A DNA stretch of 64,000 nucleotides from Streptomyces collinus (lineage in GTDB: Bacteria > Actinomycetota > Actinomycetes > Streptomycetales > Streptomycetaceae). Shown here piece by piece: positions 10,042 to 19,153 of the stretch; position 1 is the first letter of the stretch, and every line of letters starts with the position of its first letter. The stretch lies in assembly GCF_031348265.1 (NCBI RefSeq), contig NZ_CP133771.1, forward strand, positions 8,494,001 to 8,558,000. Direction: 5' to 3'. The notes beneath the pieces were generated by a model. It was not told the DNA's origin and searched no databases. It was given only the letters and a program-made list of their open reading frames with translations. The position numbers were made by a program, and so were the translations under genes.

Positions 10042-11433
10042 TCACGCCCGCAGCGGGTTGTACCGCGCCGCCGCCATCACGTACCAGGCGGTCGCCCCCG
10101 TGTGCCGGTACGGGTAGTAGCCGAAGCCGAATCCGGTGTCCAGCGGACTGCTCGCGGACACCACCCCACAGCGCTCGGGCAGCGCCTTCCCGCCGACGGT
10201 CTGACCGCCGCCCAGCAGATCCTGGGCCTGCTCGGTGGACGCGATCAGACGCCGGGCGCGCCCCTCGTCGCCCCGTGCCCTCCGGTCGCGCAGGGCGAGC
10301 GCGAGGTGGGCCGTTCCCTCGAACCACACGCCGTTGCGGTCGGGCTTGGGCTGACCGGCCGCGATCGGGGCGTCCTCGTTCGCGAGGAGACTCGCCGAAC
10401 TGAAGGTGACCCCCTCGTACGACTGCCCCGCGGGCACAGTGCTGTTGACGCGTCCCGAGTGGTCCGTGACGGCCAGCTCCGCCGCGGCCCAGTCCAGCGA
10501 ACGGGAGTAGCGGCGCGAGCCGAGCGCTAGGTGCGTCCAGGTCTGGGTGTCCTCCGGGACCGGGGACTTATTGACCGTGACCCCGTCGTTGGTGCCGGTG
10601 TAGAAGAACCCGCCGGACGGCTCCCACATCCGCCGCACGAACGCCTCGGCCCGCCCCCGCCGTTCCAGCCACACCCGGTCGCCGGTGAGCCGGGCGAGCC
10701 GGCCGAACAGGCAGATCAGGTCGGTGTTGTGCTCGGTCGAGGTGAACGGCAGCTTCTTATCGGCCCCGTCGACCCCGAACTTGAAGCCGCCGAGGGGCTC
10801 GTCGGTCCGGCCGTTCCGCTCGATCCACTCGCCGATCCGCACGGCACCGTCCAGGAAGCGGCGCGCCCCGGTACGCCGGGCGAGGGCGCTCAGCGCGATG
10901 CCCGCCCAGGCCATGTCACCCACGGCGGTGCCGGTGAAGCCGAACTGCGTCCCGACGTTCACGGTGCCGTCCGCCCGCACGAAGCCGTCGGGCTGGAGCG
11001 AGCCGTCGTAGAAGGTGTACGGCCCGACGTTGTAGGCCTGCCGGAGCCTGCCGTCGTCGTACGCCGGGTCGTGGCCCTGGGCGTGGAGCAGCGCGTCGCC
11101 CAACCCCCTGGCCCTGGCCAGGCCCGCCGGGGTCCGGGCCGCGAGGTGGGCGAGGATCGCGAGGGCGTTGTCGTAGGTGAACGCGGTGCTGAACAGGCCG
11201 GCCTGGTCGGTGTAGCTCTGGGCCAGACGCACGGCGCCGTGGTCGGGGTAGGCGTCCATGGCGGCGGCGAGGAAGGCCAGCCCTCGGGCCGGGGCCGATG
11301 CGGGGCGGGCACCGGTGGCACCGGCCGCGACGGCCTGTCCCGAGCCGGCGGCGGTGAGCCCCGCGGCACTGATGCCGAGTCCGGCACCGATGAGCGAACG
11401 CCGGCTGAGCGCCGGGCCTTGTCTGCCAGTCAT
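10042..11433 (-). CDS. Tat-exported protein, probable (alpha/alpha)6-toroid carbohydrate-active enzyme
   Basis: This 463-residue protein starts at an ATG behind AAGGGAG. The leader has the Tat motif SRRSLIGAG and ends near residue 40. The mature part is a series of Trp- and Asp-rich helical hairpins, for example DMAWAGIALS, GGFKFG, STEHNTDL and WFEGTAH. This pattern is typical of six-hairpin glycosidase folds (GH8, GH9, GH88 and GH105 relatives). I cannot assign a GH family. A perfect TGAGAGCGCTCTCA palindrome lies 10 bases before the start codon, the same operator as the GH64 glucanase 11 kb away. That suggests joint control by a sugar-sensing LacI-type repressor and supports a carbohydrate role. 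Confidence 0.7.
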   Translation of the reverse strand: MTGRQGPALSRRSLIGAGLGISAAGLTAAGSGQAVAAGATGARPASAPARGLAFLAAAMDAYPDHGAVRLAQSYTDQAGLFSTAFTYDNALAILAHLAARTPAGLARARGLGDALLHAQGHDPAYDDGRLRQAYNVGPYTFYDGSLQPDGFVRADGTVNVGTQFGFTGTAVGDMAWAGIALSALARRTGARRFLDGAVRIGEWIERNGRTDEPLGGFKFGVDGADKKLPFTSTEHNTDLICLFGRLARLTGDRVWLERRGRAEAFVRRMWEPSGGFFYTGTNDGVTVNKSPVPEDTQTWTHLALGSRRYSRSLDWAAAELAVTDHSGRVNSTVPAGQSYEGVTFSSASLLANEDAPIAAGQPKPDRNGVWFEGTAHLALALRDRRARGDEGRARRLIASTEQAQDLLGGGQTVGGKALPERCGVVSASSPLDTGFGFGYYPYRHTGATAWYVMAAARYNPLRA

Positions 11434-11443
11434 GGATCTCCCT

Positions 11444-11457
11444 TGAGAGCGCTCTCA
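11444..11457 (-). promoter_or_regulatory. 14-bp LacI/GalR-type operator upstream of the six-hairpin protein
   Basis: TGAGAGCGCTCTCA is a perfect palindrome just before the ribosome site of the minus-strand gene. It has the central CG and inverted-repeat form of LacI-family operators, such as the CebR/CelR sites of actinomycetes. The same 14 bases recur at 22420-22433. Confidence 0.8.
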
Positions 11458-11568
11458 GTCCCGTGCGCGCTCATTGTGCTGGCGCTCCGAGGCCGGGTCA
11501 ACGCTCTGGTCTCAAGGGAGCGTTGGCAATCGAGGGAGGGTCGGGGAGGAAGCCGGACGCTGGGCGGA

Positions 11569-13287
11569 TCACTCGCAGACGATCTCGTCACGCGGGGTGT
11601 AGTGGGTGCGGTACGGCTCCCGCTTCACTTCCCGGCCGTCGTTGTAGAAGACCCGCTCCACGGTGACGTCGAACCCTTCGAGCGGGGTCTGCGGGACGCA
11701 CTCCTTGTCGTCGCTCACCTGCTTCTCCGGCTTCTTCACGCCGGTGCGCGGGCCCGTGACCGACTTGATCTCGTCGTACTTGCGGGTGCCGAGGAAGGAG
11801 ACGGTGACGGAGGTGTCGGTGGACTCGGCCTGGATGTAGACGGCCTTGCCGGAGTCGTTGGCGAACCGCAGGTCCAGGCTGCCCCAGGCGACGGTCGCCT
11901 CACGGCCCTCCGGGTAGCGCTCGATGTAGAACGAGTGCGCTCCGTGCTCCAGGGGCTTGAGCCCGGCGAAGAACAGCGCGTTGTACACGGTCGTCGCCAC
12001 GGACGAGACACCGCCGCCGGACGCCTTCGTGAACTTGTCGTCCAGGATGATGATGCCGTCCATGAAGCCGTTGGCCTCGGTGCGCTCACCGACGGTCCGG
12101 TTGAAGCTCCAGGTCTCGTCCGGCATGACGACGGAGCCGTTGATGAGTTCCACCGCCCGGCCTATGTTCTTCGTGCGGTACTCGGCCGGTTCGAAGTGGA
12201 CGGTGAAGGAGGACATCTTCTCCGTCAGCCCCAGCTCCGCGGCGTTCTCGCGGGTCACCTCCGGCCGGGTCTCGCGGACCTCCACCTCGCCGCTGCGTGC
12301 GGCGCCCGACGCGGTGAGCAGCGGCAGCACGGCCTTGCCCAGCGCCTTGTCGGTGACCGACCGGCCCACCGTGGCATCCTCGGCGACCACGGCCTTGTCG
12401 CCCTCCGGCTTCAGCTTCGCGTTCGCGGCGGTCGTGGTGACGTCGTCCAGGGGACCGGCCACGGACGGCTCGGCGCGCAGCCCCTTCACGTCCAGCTTCG
12501 GTCTCAGCTCGCCGCTGCCGTCCGGCCGCATGGTCAGATGCTCGCCCAGCACGTCCTGGCCGACCGTGAACGGCCGGCCGGCGGCGGTGAGCGTGACGGG
12601 GCCCGACATGGCCGGCTCCGCGAAGGTGCGTATCGCTCGCTCCACCTCGCCGGCGGTGACCTCCGGGCGGGTCTCGCGGGTGGGCAGGGGAGTGGCCGTG
12701 CGGGTGTCACCGCGCAGGAAGGAGTCGCGCAGGGGCCGGACCGCGGCGTCCACGTCCAGCGCGTACCCCGTCCGGGGCGTGACCGCCTTCACCCGGCCGT
12801 CGTCGAACGCGACGCCGCCGTCCCTGACCTTCTGGTCGAGGCCCTTCGCCAGCTGCCCGAGGGCTGCTCTCGCCTTGTCCTCGTCGAGGTGCACGACCGG
12901 CTCGACGTCGCCGCCCGAGCGGAAGAACCCGCCGAACACGCTGACCGGATCGGCGCCGGTGCGCGCCGCCCGGTCGACGGTCTCCCCGATGTCGTAGGAG
13001 AGGCCCGCGCGCTTCGGATCGACCCGGCCCGTGCGGTCCCCGGCCTTGACGGGCAGCTCCCGGGCGCCGGCCGCGCCCAGCTCCCGCTCCAGCTTCCGCA
13101 CCGCCTCCGCGCGGCTCAGCCCTCCGATGTCCACCCCGCGCACGGTCGTGCCGGAGTCGATCTGGCCGCCCGTGAGGAGCAACCCGGCGAGATACAGACC
13201 ACCGACCCCCACGGCCAGCGCGCCGCCGGCCAGGGCGACGGGCGGGAGGGAGGTGATGCGCGGGACGAGGGCGGTACGGGGGCGCAT
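11569..13287 (-). CDS. VanW-family membrane-anchored cell-wall protein
   Basis: The ATG at 13287 follows GGAG, giving 572 residues. One N-terminal transmembrane segment (about 15-37) anchors the protein with the rest outside. Two copies of a YoaR-like putative peptidoglycan-binding domain fill about 45-330; each contains the phrase ETRPEVT. The VanW domain follows (about 340-475, with MPDETWSFN, GGGVSSVATT and HSFYIERYPEGRE). A short C-terminal domain resembling G5 modules ends in IVCE. VanW proteins occur in Gram-positive walls and in some vancomycin clusters, but their biochemical role is not settled. No van resistance genes are nearby. It diverges from a GT4 glycosyltransferase. Confidence 0.85.
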   Translation of the reverse strand: MRPRTALVPRITSLPPVALAGGALAVGVGGLYLAGLLLTGGQIDSGTTVRGVDIGGLSRAEAVRKLERELGAAGARELPVKAGDRTGRVDPKRAGLSYDIGETVDRAARTGADPVSVFGGFFRSGGDVEPVVHLDEDKARAALGQLAKGLDQKVRDGGVAFDDGRVKAVTPRTGYALDVDAAVRPLRDSFLRGDTRTATPLPTRETRPEVTAGEVERAIRTFAEPAMSGPVTLTAAGRPFTVGQDVLGEHLTMRPDGSGELRPKLDVKGLRAEPSVAGPLDDVTTTAANAKLKPEGDKAVVAEDATVGRSVTDKALGKAVLPLLTASGAARSGEVEVRETRPEVTRENAAELGLTEKMSSFTVHFEPAEYRTKNIGRAVELINGSVVMPDETWSFNRTVGERTEANGFMDGIIILDDKFTKASGGGVSSVATTVYNALFFAGLKPLEHGAHSFYIERYPEGREATVAWGSLDLRFANDSGKAVYIQAESTDTSVTVSFLGTRKYDEIKSVTGPRTGVKKPEKQVSDDKECVPQTPLEGFDVTVERVFYNDGREVKREPYRTHYTPRDEIVCE

Positions 13288-13503
13288 GGGTCTCCAGAAG
13301 ATCGATACGAGGGTGCACCCGATGACGCGACGATGCGCGGGCAAACACAGCAAGCTATCCACACATCAGGGGCGAACCGGTATGGCCCAGACCACTTATG
13401 TCCGAGATCATTCCGGAATCGGCCGGACCGGCCCGGCCACCGGGCACGGCACAGAGTGGTAACGACGAACAACGGTCGGGCCGTTGACACGGTCTAGGCC
13501 ACC

Positions 13504-14769
13504 ATGAAGATCTCTTTCCTGATCCATAACGCCTACGGAATCGGAGGCACGATCACCACCACGTTCAACCTGGCCGGGGCCCTGGCCGAACGGCACGACG
13601 TGGAGATCGTCTCCGCGTTACGCCACCGGGAACACCCCAACCTCGTCCCCGATCCACGGGTGCGGCTGCGGGCGCTGGTGGACCTGCGCAAGGAGGCGGA
13701 CCATCCGCTGCACCAAAGACCGGCGAAAGTGTTCCCGGCCGCCGAGTACCGCCATCACCAGTACAGCGAGCTGACCGACCAGCGCATCGGCGAGTGCCTC
13801 GGGGCGCTGGACGCCGACGTCGTCATCGGCACCCGCCCGGGTCTCAACGTGCACATCGCCCGCCAGGCCCCGCGGCACGTCCTGCGCGTCGGCCAGGAGC
13901 ACCTCACGCTCGACAACCACTCGCCGCGGCTGCGCACCGCCCTGCGTCGCGCCTACCGCCGCCTCGATGTGATCACCACGGTCACGGAAGCGGATGCCGC
14001 CGCCTACCGGCGCAAGATGTGGCTGCCTGGCGTCCATGTGGAGGCCCTTCCGAACAGCGTTCCCGACCCCGCCCTGCCTCCCGCCGACAGCACCGCCAAG
14101 GTGGTGATCGCCGCGGGCCGCCTGGTCCCGGTCAAGCGCTACGACCTCCTCATCGAGGCGTTCGCCCAGGTCGCCGCCGTGCACCCGGACTGGCAGCTGC
14201 GCATCTACGGCAAGGGCGAGGAGCAGCCCAGGCTGCGGCAGCTCATCGAGCGGCTCAGGATGTGGAACAACGTGTTCCTGATGGGGGCCGCCACCCCCAT
14301 GGAGGCCGAGTGGGCCAAGGGCTCGATCGGCGCTGCCGCGTCCAACTTCGAGCCGTTCGGCATGACCATCGTCGAGGCGATGCGCTGCGGACTGCCCGTC
14401 GTCAGCACCGACTGCCCCTACGGCCCCGGTGAGATCATCGCGGACGGCACCGACGGCAGGCTGGTACCGGTCGGGGACCGTGACGCGCTCGCCGCGGCCC
14501 TGCTGGACCTCGTCGGCGACGACGAGCGCCGCCGCCGCATGAGCCGGGCCGCCCTGGACAACGCGCGCCGCTTCGCCCCCGGCCCCGTCGTCGCCCAGGC
14601 CGAACGCCTCCTGGAGGCCGCCGCCGCGGCCCGGAGCACCGGCCGGACGGCCACCCCGCAGCACCACCGCACCCAGAGCGCCTTGACCGGCCGCGGCCAC
14701 GCCGCCCGCGACGCCGCCCACGCCGCTGCCTCCGGCGTACTGCGCTCGATACGGAAGGGACGCCGATGA
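13504..14769 (+). CDS. GT4-family glycosyltransferase
   Basis: This 421-residue cytosolic GT-B enzyme transfers a sugar from a nucleotide donor. It begins with MKISFLIHNAYGIGGT, the glycine-rich acceptor-side loop of the family. The C-terminal Rossmann half has the donor-binding signature EPFGMTIVEAMRCGLP, with the two glutamates of the EX7E motif, followed by DGRLVPVGD. The last 50 residues are a basic, Ala/Arg-rich tail. Its stop overlaps the next start by four bases (ATGA), so the two are translationally coupled. The acceptor is unknown. The neighbouring VanW gene makes an envelope polymer plausible. Confidence 0.88.
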   Translation: MKISFLIHNAYGIGGTITTTFNLAGALAERHDVEIVSALRHREHPNLVPDPRVRLRALVDLRKEADHPLHQRPAKVFPAAEYRHHQYSELTDQRIGECLGALDADVVIGTRPGLNVHIARQAPRHVLRVGQEHLTLDNHSPRLRTALRRAYRRLDVITTVTEADAAAYRRKMWLPGVHVEALPNSVPDPALPPADSTAKVVIAAGRLVPVKRYDLLIEAFAQVAAVHPDWQLRIYGKGEEQPRLRQLIERLRMWNNVFLMGAATPMEAEWAKGSIGAAASNFEPFGMTIVEAMRCGLPVVSTDCPYGPGEIIADGTDGRLVPVGDRDALAAALLDLVGDDERRRRMSRAALDNARRFAPGPVVAQAERLLEAAAAARSTGRTATPQHHRTQSALTGRGHAARDAAHAAASGVLRSIRKGRR

Positions 14770-15725
14770 GCACACCGGAAGACAGGACGCCGGGGGAGCC
14801 GCGAGAGGGTGTGACGCCGGGCGGGCCGCACGAGGGTGTGACGCCGGGCGCGCCGCAGGAACCGCCGGGTACGCTGCACGAGGGCGCGACGCCGACCACC
14901 CCGCAGACCACGGCGCCGAGCCCGCAGCACGGCTCCCCCCTGCGCGCCGACTGCGCGACCGACAGCGACGGCCGGATCACCTTCCGTCTTCCGCCGGTCC
15001 CCGGCGCACACCCCCAGCTGCTCCTGCGGCTGCGGCCCAAGAAGGGGCGCTCGGAGACGACCCGTCACCTCCTCGACCTGGAGTCCGACGGGTCCGACGG
15101 TCACCGGCACGCCGTACTGGAACCGCATCCCGCCCTCGACGAGGGCCGCTGGGACGTGTACCTGCTGCCCGAACCCGGTGCCGAGCGCCGGCGGCTGCGC
15201 CCCGGCCTGCGGGATCTGCGCAGCCTCGTCGACGGCCACCTGCGCGACCGCCCCGCGCCGGTCGCGGTCAGGATCCCGTACGTCACGAAGGACGGCTTCC
15301 TCGCCCTCAGGGCGTGGCGGCGCACCGCCCACGCGGAGGCCCGCGCCATCGACGTCACGGACCGGGCCATGACGATCACGGCCCGCCTGCACGGCGCCGA
15401 GCTCCATGCGGACGCCACCGTGCGTCTGCGCCTGCGCGGCACCGACACCGTCCGGACCGTCCGCCCCCGGACCGACGGCGACGCCAGGGGCTTCTCCTTC
15501 ACCGTCGGCCCCGGGGACCTGGCGGACGGCGGCGGGGGAGCGGCCCGCGTCTGGGACGTCTTCGTCGGCCCCACGGACGGGGTGCCGCCGATCAGGGTCG
15601 GCCGGCTGCTCGACGACGTGGCCGACCGCAAGCACGTGTACGTCTATCCGGCGGTCGAGACGGACGGTTCCGCTCTCCGCCCTTACTACACCGTCGACAA
15701 CGACCTCGCGATAGAGGCGACGTAA
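14766..15725 (+). CDS. Uncharacterised protein coupled to the GT4 glycosyltransferase
   Basis: This 319-residue protein starts inside the stop of the GT4 gene. The N-terminal 55 residues are low-complexity, with a 27-bp DNA repeat encoding EGVTPGGPH/EGVTPGAPQ. The remainder predicts two or three beta-sandwich units with regularly spaced phrases such as GRWDVYLLPEPG and RVWDVFVGPTDG. Comparable beta modules occur in the C-terminal half of the GT2 enzyme at 60.6 kb (GGQWDLHLDVRA), so these may be polymer-binding modules that help the transferase. No catalytic motif, signal or membrane segment is visible. The function is inferred from coupling only. Confidence 0.75.
   Translation: MSTPEDRTPGEPREGVTPGGPHEGVTPGAPQEPPGTLHEGATPTTPQTTAPSPQHGSPLRADCATDSDGRITFRLPPVPGAHPQLLLRLRPKKGRSETTRHLLDLESDGSDGHRHAVLEPHPALDEGRWDVYLLPEPGAERRRLRPGLRDLRSLVDGHLRDRPAPVAVRIPYVTKDGFLALRAWRRTAHAEARAIDVTDRAMTITARLHGAELHADATVRLRLRGTDTVRTVRPRTDGDARGFSFTVGPGDLADGGGGAARVWDVFVGPTDGVPPIRVGRLLDDVADRKHVYVYPAVETDGSALRPYYTVDNDLAIEAT
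14805..14858 (+). repeat. Two tandem 27-bp repeats inside the GT4 partner gene
   Basis: GAGGGTGTGACGCCGGGC begins both units (14805-14831 and 14832-14858), and only a few bases differ between them. The array is in frame and lengthens the disordered N-terminus; a decayed third copy follows near 14880. Confidence 0.9.
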
Positions 15726-15915
15726 GACCGATTCGCCGAAATGCCCGAAATGAAAATCCCTGGAGTTTCGGATGGTCGTTTCGGTGATGCGCCGCGACAG
15801 CGATGTGTGGATTTTGTGCAAAGCGGCGGCAAAAGGGGTCAGGGGCTTGTTCTCAACAGCCGCAAATCGGGAGGGGACTTGCGGCTATAACCAAACTCAA
15901 GTACCTAGATGAATC

Positions 15916-16575
15916 ATGAACCTGTTCAACCGCGTTGTGCCGTCCCGCCGGCAGGCACAGCTCCCCCCACAGCGCCCCGTCGGCTCACCGGCATCCTCCA
16001 CTGCCGTGCTGCCGGACCCCAACCTGGCCGATCTGTCCGGTGAATGGGTCGTCGACCCCGCGCACAGCAGGATCGGCTTCTCCGTCCGGCATGCCATGGT
16101 GACCACCGTGCGCGGTTGTTTCCTGGAGTACGAAAGCCGGCTCTACTTCGACGCGTACGACCCCACACGGTCACGGGCCGACATCACTCTGTTCACCGCC
16201 AGTGTGGATACCGGAGTGGAACAACGCGACGCCCACTTGGTCGGCCGTGACTTCCTCGACGCCGCGACCTATCCGCGGATGCGCTTCACGAGCACGGGGG
16301 TGCAGCAGACGGGCGCCGACCTGTTCAGTATGTCGGGAGAACTGACCATCAAGGGGGTCTCCCGCCCCGTCGTACTCGACATGACCTATATCGGAAATGT
16401 CACCGACCCCTTCGGCTACGACCGGGTCGGTTTCGACGGCACCACCACCATCAACCGCTCGGACTGGGGCCTGACGTACAACAGCAGGCTCGCCGAGGGC
16501 GGCGCGATGGTGAGCGAGAAGGTGCGCCTGCAGCTCGACATCGCTGCCATCCGTACGCCGCCCGCGGGCGGCTGA
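15916..16575 (+). CDS. YceI-family protein
   Basis: This 219-residue protein has the full lipocalin-like YceI domain (about 38-215). It includes GEWVVDPAHSRIGFSVRH at the start of the barrel, a middle strand-turn EQRDAHLVGRDFLDA, and the closing LTIKGVSRPV and DRVGFDGTTTINRSDWG. YceI proteins bind long isoprenoid or amphiphilic ligands. Many are periplasmic, but here the N-terminal 37 residues are a basic, proline-rich stretch rather than a signal peptide, so it is probably cytosolic. A 190-bp gap to the GT partner gene contains TATAAC at 15886-15891 and no other clear signal. Only 15 bases separate it from the convergent MOSC gene. Confidence 0.88.
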   Translation: MNLFNRVVPSRRQAQLPPQRPVGSPASSTAVLPDPNLADLSGEWVVDPAHSRIGFSVRHAMVTTVRGCFLEYESRLYFDAYDPTRSRADITLFTASVDTGVEQRDAHLVGRDFLDAATYPRMRFTSTGVQQTGADLFSMSGELTIKGVSRPVVLDMTYIGNVTDPFGYDRVGFDGTTTINRSDWGLTYNSRLAEGGAMVSEKVRLQLDIAAIRTPPAGG

Positions 16576-16590
16576 CCGCGCCGGGGCGCT

Positions 16591-17088
16591 TCACGACGGG
16601 GCGTCGGACCCGGCCACGACCCGGAACGTGGCCGGTCCGAGCGTGAGCACCCCGTCGCTCAGGGGGCTGCACCGCACGCCGCCCCGGCCGCGCAGGGCCC
16701 GCTGCGCCCCGGGGCCGATGGTCACGTCCATCCACGCGCAGGGCCGGGCGGGGCGCTTCACGGCGAACACCACCGGCCCGGTGCCGCAGTCGAGCGAGAC
16801 CGTGGCACCGACGTACGCATCGATGTCGACGCCCCGGAGCAGGATGTTCCGGCGGGTGTGCCGCAGATCGGCGTCGGGCGGGAGGTTCTCCGCGGCCATG
16901 ATGGTCACCGCCGCGTTGCGGTGGGCGGGCCGGGCGTAGTAGCGGTCGCCGACCAGTCCCAGCTCGCCGCGGACCTCGACCCGGCTGACCCGCTCGTCGG
17001 ACGGACCGGGGGACACCCCGTCGGACGGCCGTCCGGACATCCGGTGCGCCGGCGACACCAGGAGCTGCACAACCTCCACCTCGGTCAT
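16591..17088 (-). CDS. MOSC-domain protein
   Basis: This 165-residue single-domain protein uses the ATG at 17088; an in-frame GTG three codons earlier sits on the ribosome site. The MOSC fold is recognised by ELGLVGDRYY, RNILLRG and the conserved cysteine in KRPARPCAWMD, which in this superfamily binds sulfur or the molybdenum cofactor. Stand-alone MOSC proteins are thought to handle sulfur or detoxify N-hydroxylated substrates, often with a partner reductase, and none is adjacent. It lies 55 bases downstream of the MASE1 gene on the same strand and could be the last gene of that unit, although no functional link is obvious. Confidence 0.85.
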   Translation of the reverse strand: MTEVEVVQLLVSPAHRMSGRPSDGVSPGPSDERVSRVEVRGELGLVGDRYYARPAHRNAAVTIMAAENLPPDADLRHTRRNILLRGVDIDAYVGATVSLDCGTGPVVFAVKRPARPCAWMDVTIGPGAQRALRGRGGVRCSPLSDGVLTLGPATFRVVAGSDAPS

Positions 17089-17143
17089 GACGCCCACCCT
17101 ACGTTTCGTGACCCACCGCCGAGGGGACCGGAGCCTCGGCCGG

Positions 17144-18148
17144 TCACTCCCGCCGCCCGAGCCCGCGGTCCTCCAGCGGAGCCCGGCCGTCCGCCGCCTC
17201 GCCCGCGGTCAGGTGCTCCAGGACCTCGACCAGTTCCTGACAGGCGCGCTCCACGGAACGCCGTGTGTAGATCTGCTCGGTGATCACTGCGGACAGGATC
17301 AGGGCGGTGAGTGCCATCGCCCCGTTGAAGGCCTGCAGCTTCATCATCACTTCGACCCGGCTGAGCCGTTCGAACGGCCCCACCCGGTCGGTCGCGGCCA
17401 CCGTGGTCATGACCGAGGCGAACAGAGCGCACAGCAGGCTGCCGGCCAGCTGGAACCGCAGAGCCGCCCAGATCAGCAGGGGATAGACGAGAAACAGCAG
17501 ACTGACGGAGCTGTGCGCGGCCAGGGGTACGAGGCAGCAGGCGATGACCGCGAGCCCCACGGCCTCCTTCCAGCGCGACAGGGGCAGCGGCAGGCGGACC
17601 CGGGACAGCAGGAGCAGTACCGGCGTGACGATGAGCACGCCCATCGCGTCACCGACCCACCAGGCCAGCCAGACCGCCCAGAAGCCGGACTGTTCGATCT
17701 TGTCCGTCACGAGCAGGGTGCCGGCGCCGATTGTCGCGCTGATCAGCATCGCGGTGAACGCGCCCAGGAAGACCAGGGCCAGACCGTCCCGCAGCCGCGC
17801 GAGATCGGTGCGGAAACCGGCCCGCCGCAGCAGCAGGTACCCGGCGACGGGGGCGGCCGTGTTGCCCGCCAGGACACAGAGGGCCGACGGCGTCAGGGAG
17901 GTGAGGGAGAGGATGACGAACAAGGCGCCCAGGGCGATCCCGGGCCAGCAGCGCAGCCCGAGGAGGAGCAGGCAGGCCACCGAGACGCCGGTGGGGGGCC
18001 AGATGGGGGTGACGACCGCGCCCTCGACGACCAGTTCCCGCAACAGCCCCAGCTGCGCCGACCCGTAGTAGCAGGCGGCGACGGCCGACGTCTGCAGAGC
18101 GACGACGACCGGCGTACGCAGATCCTTGCTACCCACCACAGCAGCCAT
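17144..18148 (-). CDS. MASE1-domain integral membrane sensor protein (no output domain)
   Basis: This 334-residue protein has about eight to nine transmembrane helices. MASE1 sequence is visible in EGAVVTPIWPPTGVSVACLLLLG and WLAWWVGDAMGVLIVTPV; the latter is its hallmark. After the last helix only about 45 cytosolic residues remain, so there is no kinase, GGDEF or phosphatase domain. MASE1 normally senses an unknown ligand in the membrane and is fused to an output domain. Here the gene lies 51 bases downstream of a stand-alone SpoIIE phosphatase on the same strand, so the two products probably form a split sensor-phosphatase pair. That pairing is an inference from context. Confidence 0.82.
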   Translation of the reverse strand: MAAVVGSKDLRTPVVVALQTSAVAACYYGSAQLGLLRELVVEGAVVTPIWPPTGVSVACLLLLGLRCWPGIALGALFVILSLTSLTPSALCVLAGNTAAPVAGYLLLRRAGFRTDLARLRDGLALVFLGAFTAMLISATIGAGTLLVTDKIEQSGFWAVWLAWWVGDAMGVLIVTPVLLLLSRVRLPLPLSRWKEAVGLAVIACCLVPLAAHSSVSLLFLVYPLLIWAALRFQLAGSLLCALFASVMTTVAATDRVGPFERLSRVEVMMKLQAFNGAMALTALILSAVITEQIYTRRSVERACQELVEVLEHLTAGEAADGRAPLEDRGLGRRE

Positions 18149-18199
18149 CAGACACCGGGGCCGCCGCCTCAGCGAGGTGGGAGCCGGTGTCGTGCGGCC

Positions 18200-19030
18200 C
18201 TATGGCTGAGCGTCCGGCCCGTCGAGGCCGACCACCAGGACGGCGGCGTCGTCGTCGTGCCCCACCCGTTCGGCCCCCTTGATCACGGCGGCTGCGAGCG
18301 CGTCCACGTCCATGCCCGCCACCGCCGCGATGCCTGCGAGCCGCGTCACCTGGTCCAGGCCCTCCTCCAGCCGCATCGACGGGCCCTCCACGACACCATC
18401 CGTGAGCAGGACGAACACGCCGCCCGTGGTCAGCTCGTACCTCGTCACCGGGTACGGCATCCCCGCCTGCACCCCGAGGGGTGGCCCGCCCTCGTCCTCG
18501 GTGACGCCGGACTTCCCGTCCGCCGTGGCCCAGATGCAGGGCAGATGGCCGGCCCGCGCGCTCTCCAGCACCCCGGCACACGGGTCGAGCCGCATGAACG
18601 TGCAGGTGGCGAACAAGTCGGAGCCCAGGGACAGCAGCAGATCGTTGGTCCGGGCCAGCACTTCACCCGGTTCACTCGTGACGGAGGCCAGTGCCCGCAG
18701 CCCGGCCCGCACCTGTCCCATGAAGGCCGCGGCCTCGATGTTGTGACCCTGGACGTCACCGATGGCCAGGCCGATCCGGCCGTCGCCCAGGGTGAAGGCG
18801 TCGTACCAGTCGCCGCCCACGTTCAGGCCCTGGCACGCGGGTGTGTAGCGCACGGCCAGATGCAGCCGGCGGGCGACGGGCAGGTCCCGCGGCAGCATGC
18901 CGCGCTGCAGCGCGATCGCCAGCTCGACCCGGGACCGCTGCATCTCGGCATGCGCACGCGCCTGAGCCGTGAGGGCCCCGAGCCTGGTCAGCAGCTCGTC
19001 GCCGTCGTCCGTCGTGCCGGTGCGGGACAT
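18200..19030 (-). CDS. SpoIIE/PP2C-type serine phosphatase
   Basis: This 276-residue cytosolic phosphatase starts at an ATG preceded by GGAG. A short coiled N-terminus (about 10-45) with ALQRGMLPRDLP leads into the PP2C domain. The metal-binding aspartates are visible in GGDWYDAF, IGDVQGHN, LTDGVVE and GHDDDAAVLV. Enzymes of this class dephosphorylate anti-anti-sigma (STAS) proteins and so free sigma factors from their antagonists. It lacks its own sensor domain, and the next gene encodes MASE1, so the sensory input is probably supplied in trans. Confidence 0.9.
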   Translation of the reverse strand: MSRTGTTDDGDELLTRLGALTAQARAHAEMQRSRVELAIALQRGMLPRDLPVARRLHLAVRYTPACQGLNVGGDWYDAFTLGDGRIGLAIGDVQGHNIEAAAFMGQVRAGLRALASVTSEPGEVLARTNDLLLSLGSDLFATCTFMRLDPCAGVLESARAGHLPCIWATADGKSGVTEDEGGPPLGVQAGMPYPVTRYELTTGGVFVLLTDGVVEGPSMRLEEGLDQVTRLAGIAAVAGMDVDALAAAVIKGAERVGHDDDAAVLVVGLDGPDAQP

Positions 19031-19153
19031 TGATCACTCCGGCGAGGATGGCCACGGTAGGTGATGACCCGGAAGGCGAATCACCCGATTTACGTCCATA
19101 GGATGATACGCAGGCGAACGCTTTCGCGACGACTCCACGCTCTTCAGGAGCCC

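Noticed and set aside
11569..13287. Vancomycin resistance function for the VanW gene
   Set aside because: No vanHAX or vanRS genes are present and VanW domains are common in walls without resistance.
10531..13497. 988-codon plus-strand frame over the six-hairpin and VanW genes
   Set aside because: It is antisense to two genes with signal peptides, conserved domains and ribosome sites, and has no domain of its own.
13481..13500. TTGACA and TAGGCC before the GT4 gene as a promoter
   Set aside because: Only five bases separate the two elements, so they cannot form a -35/-10 pair.
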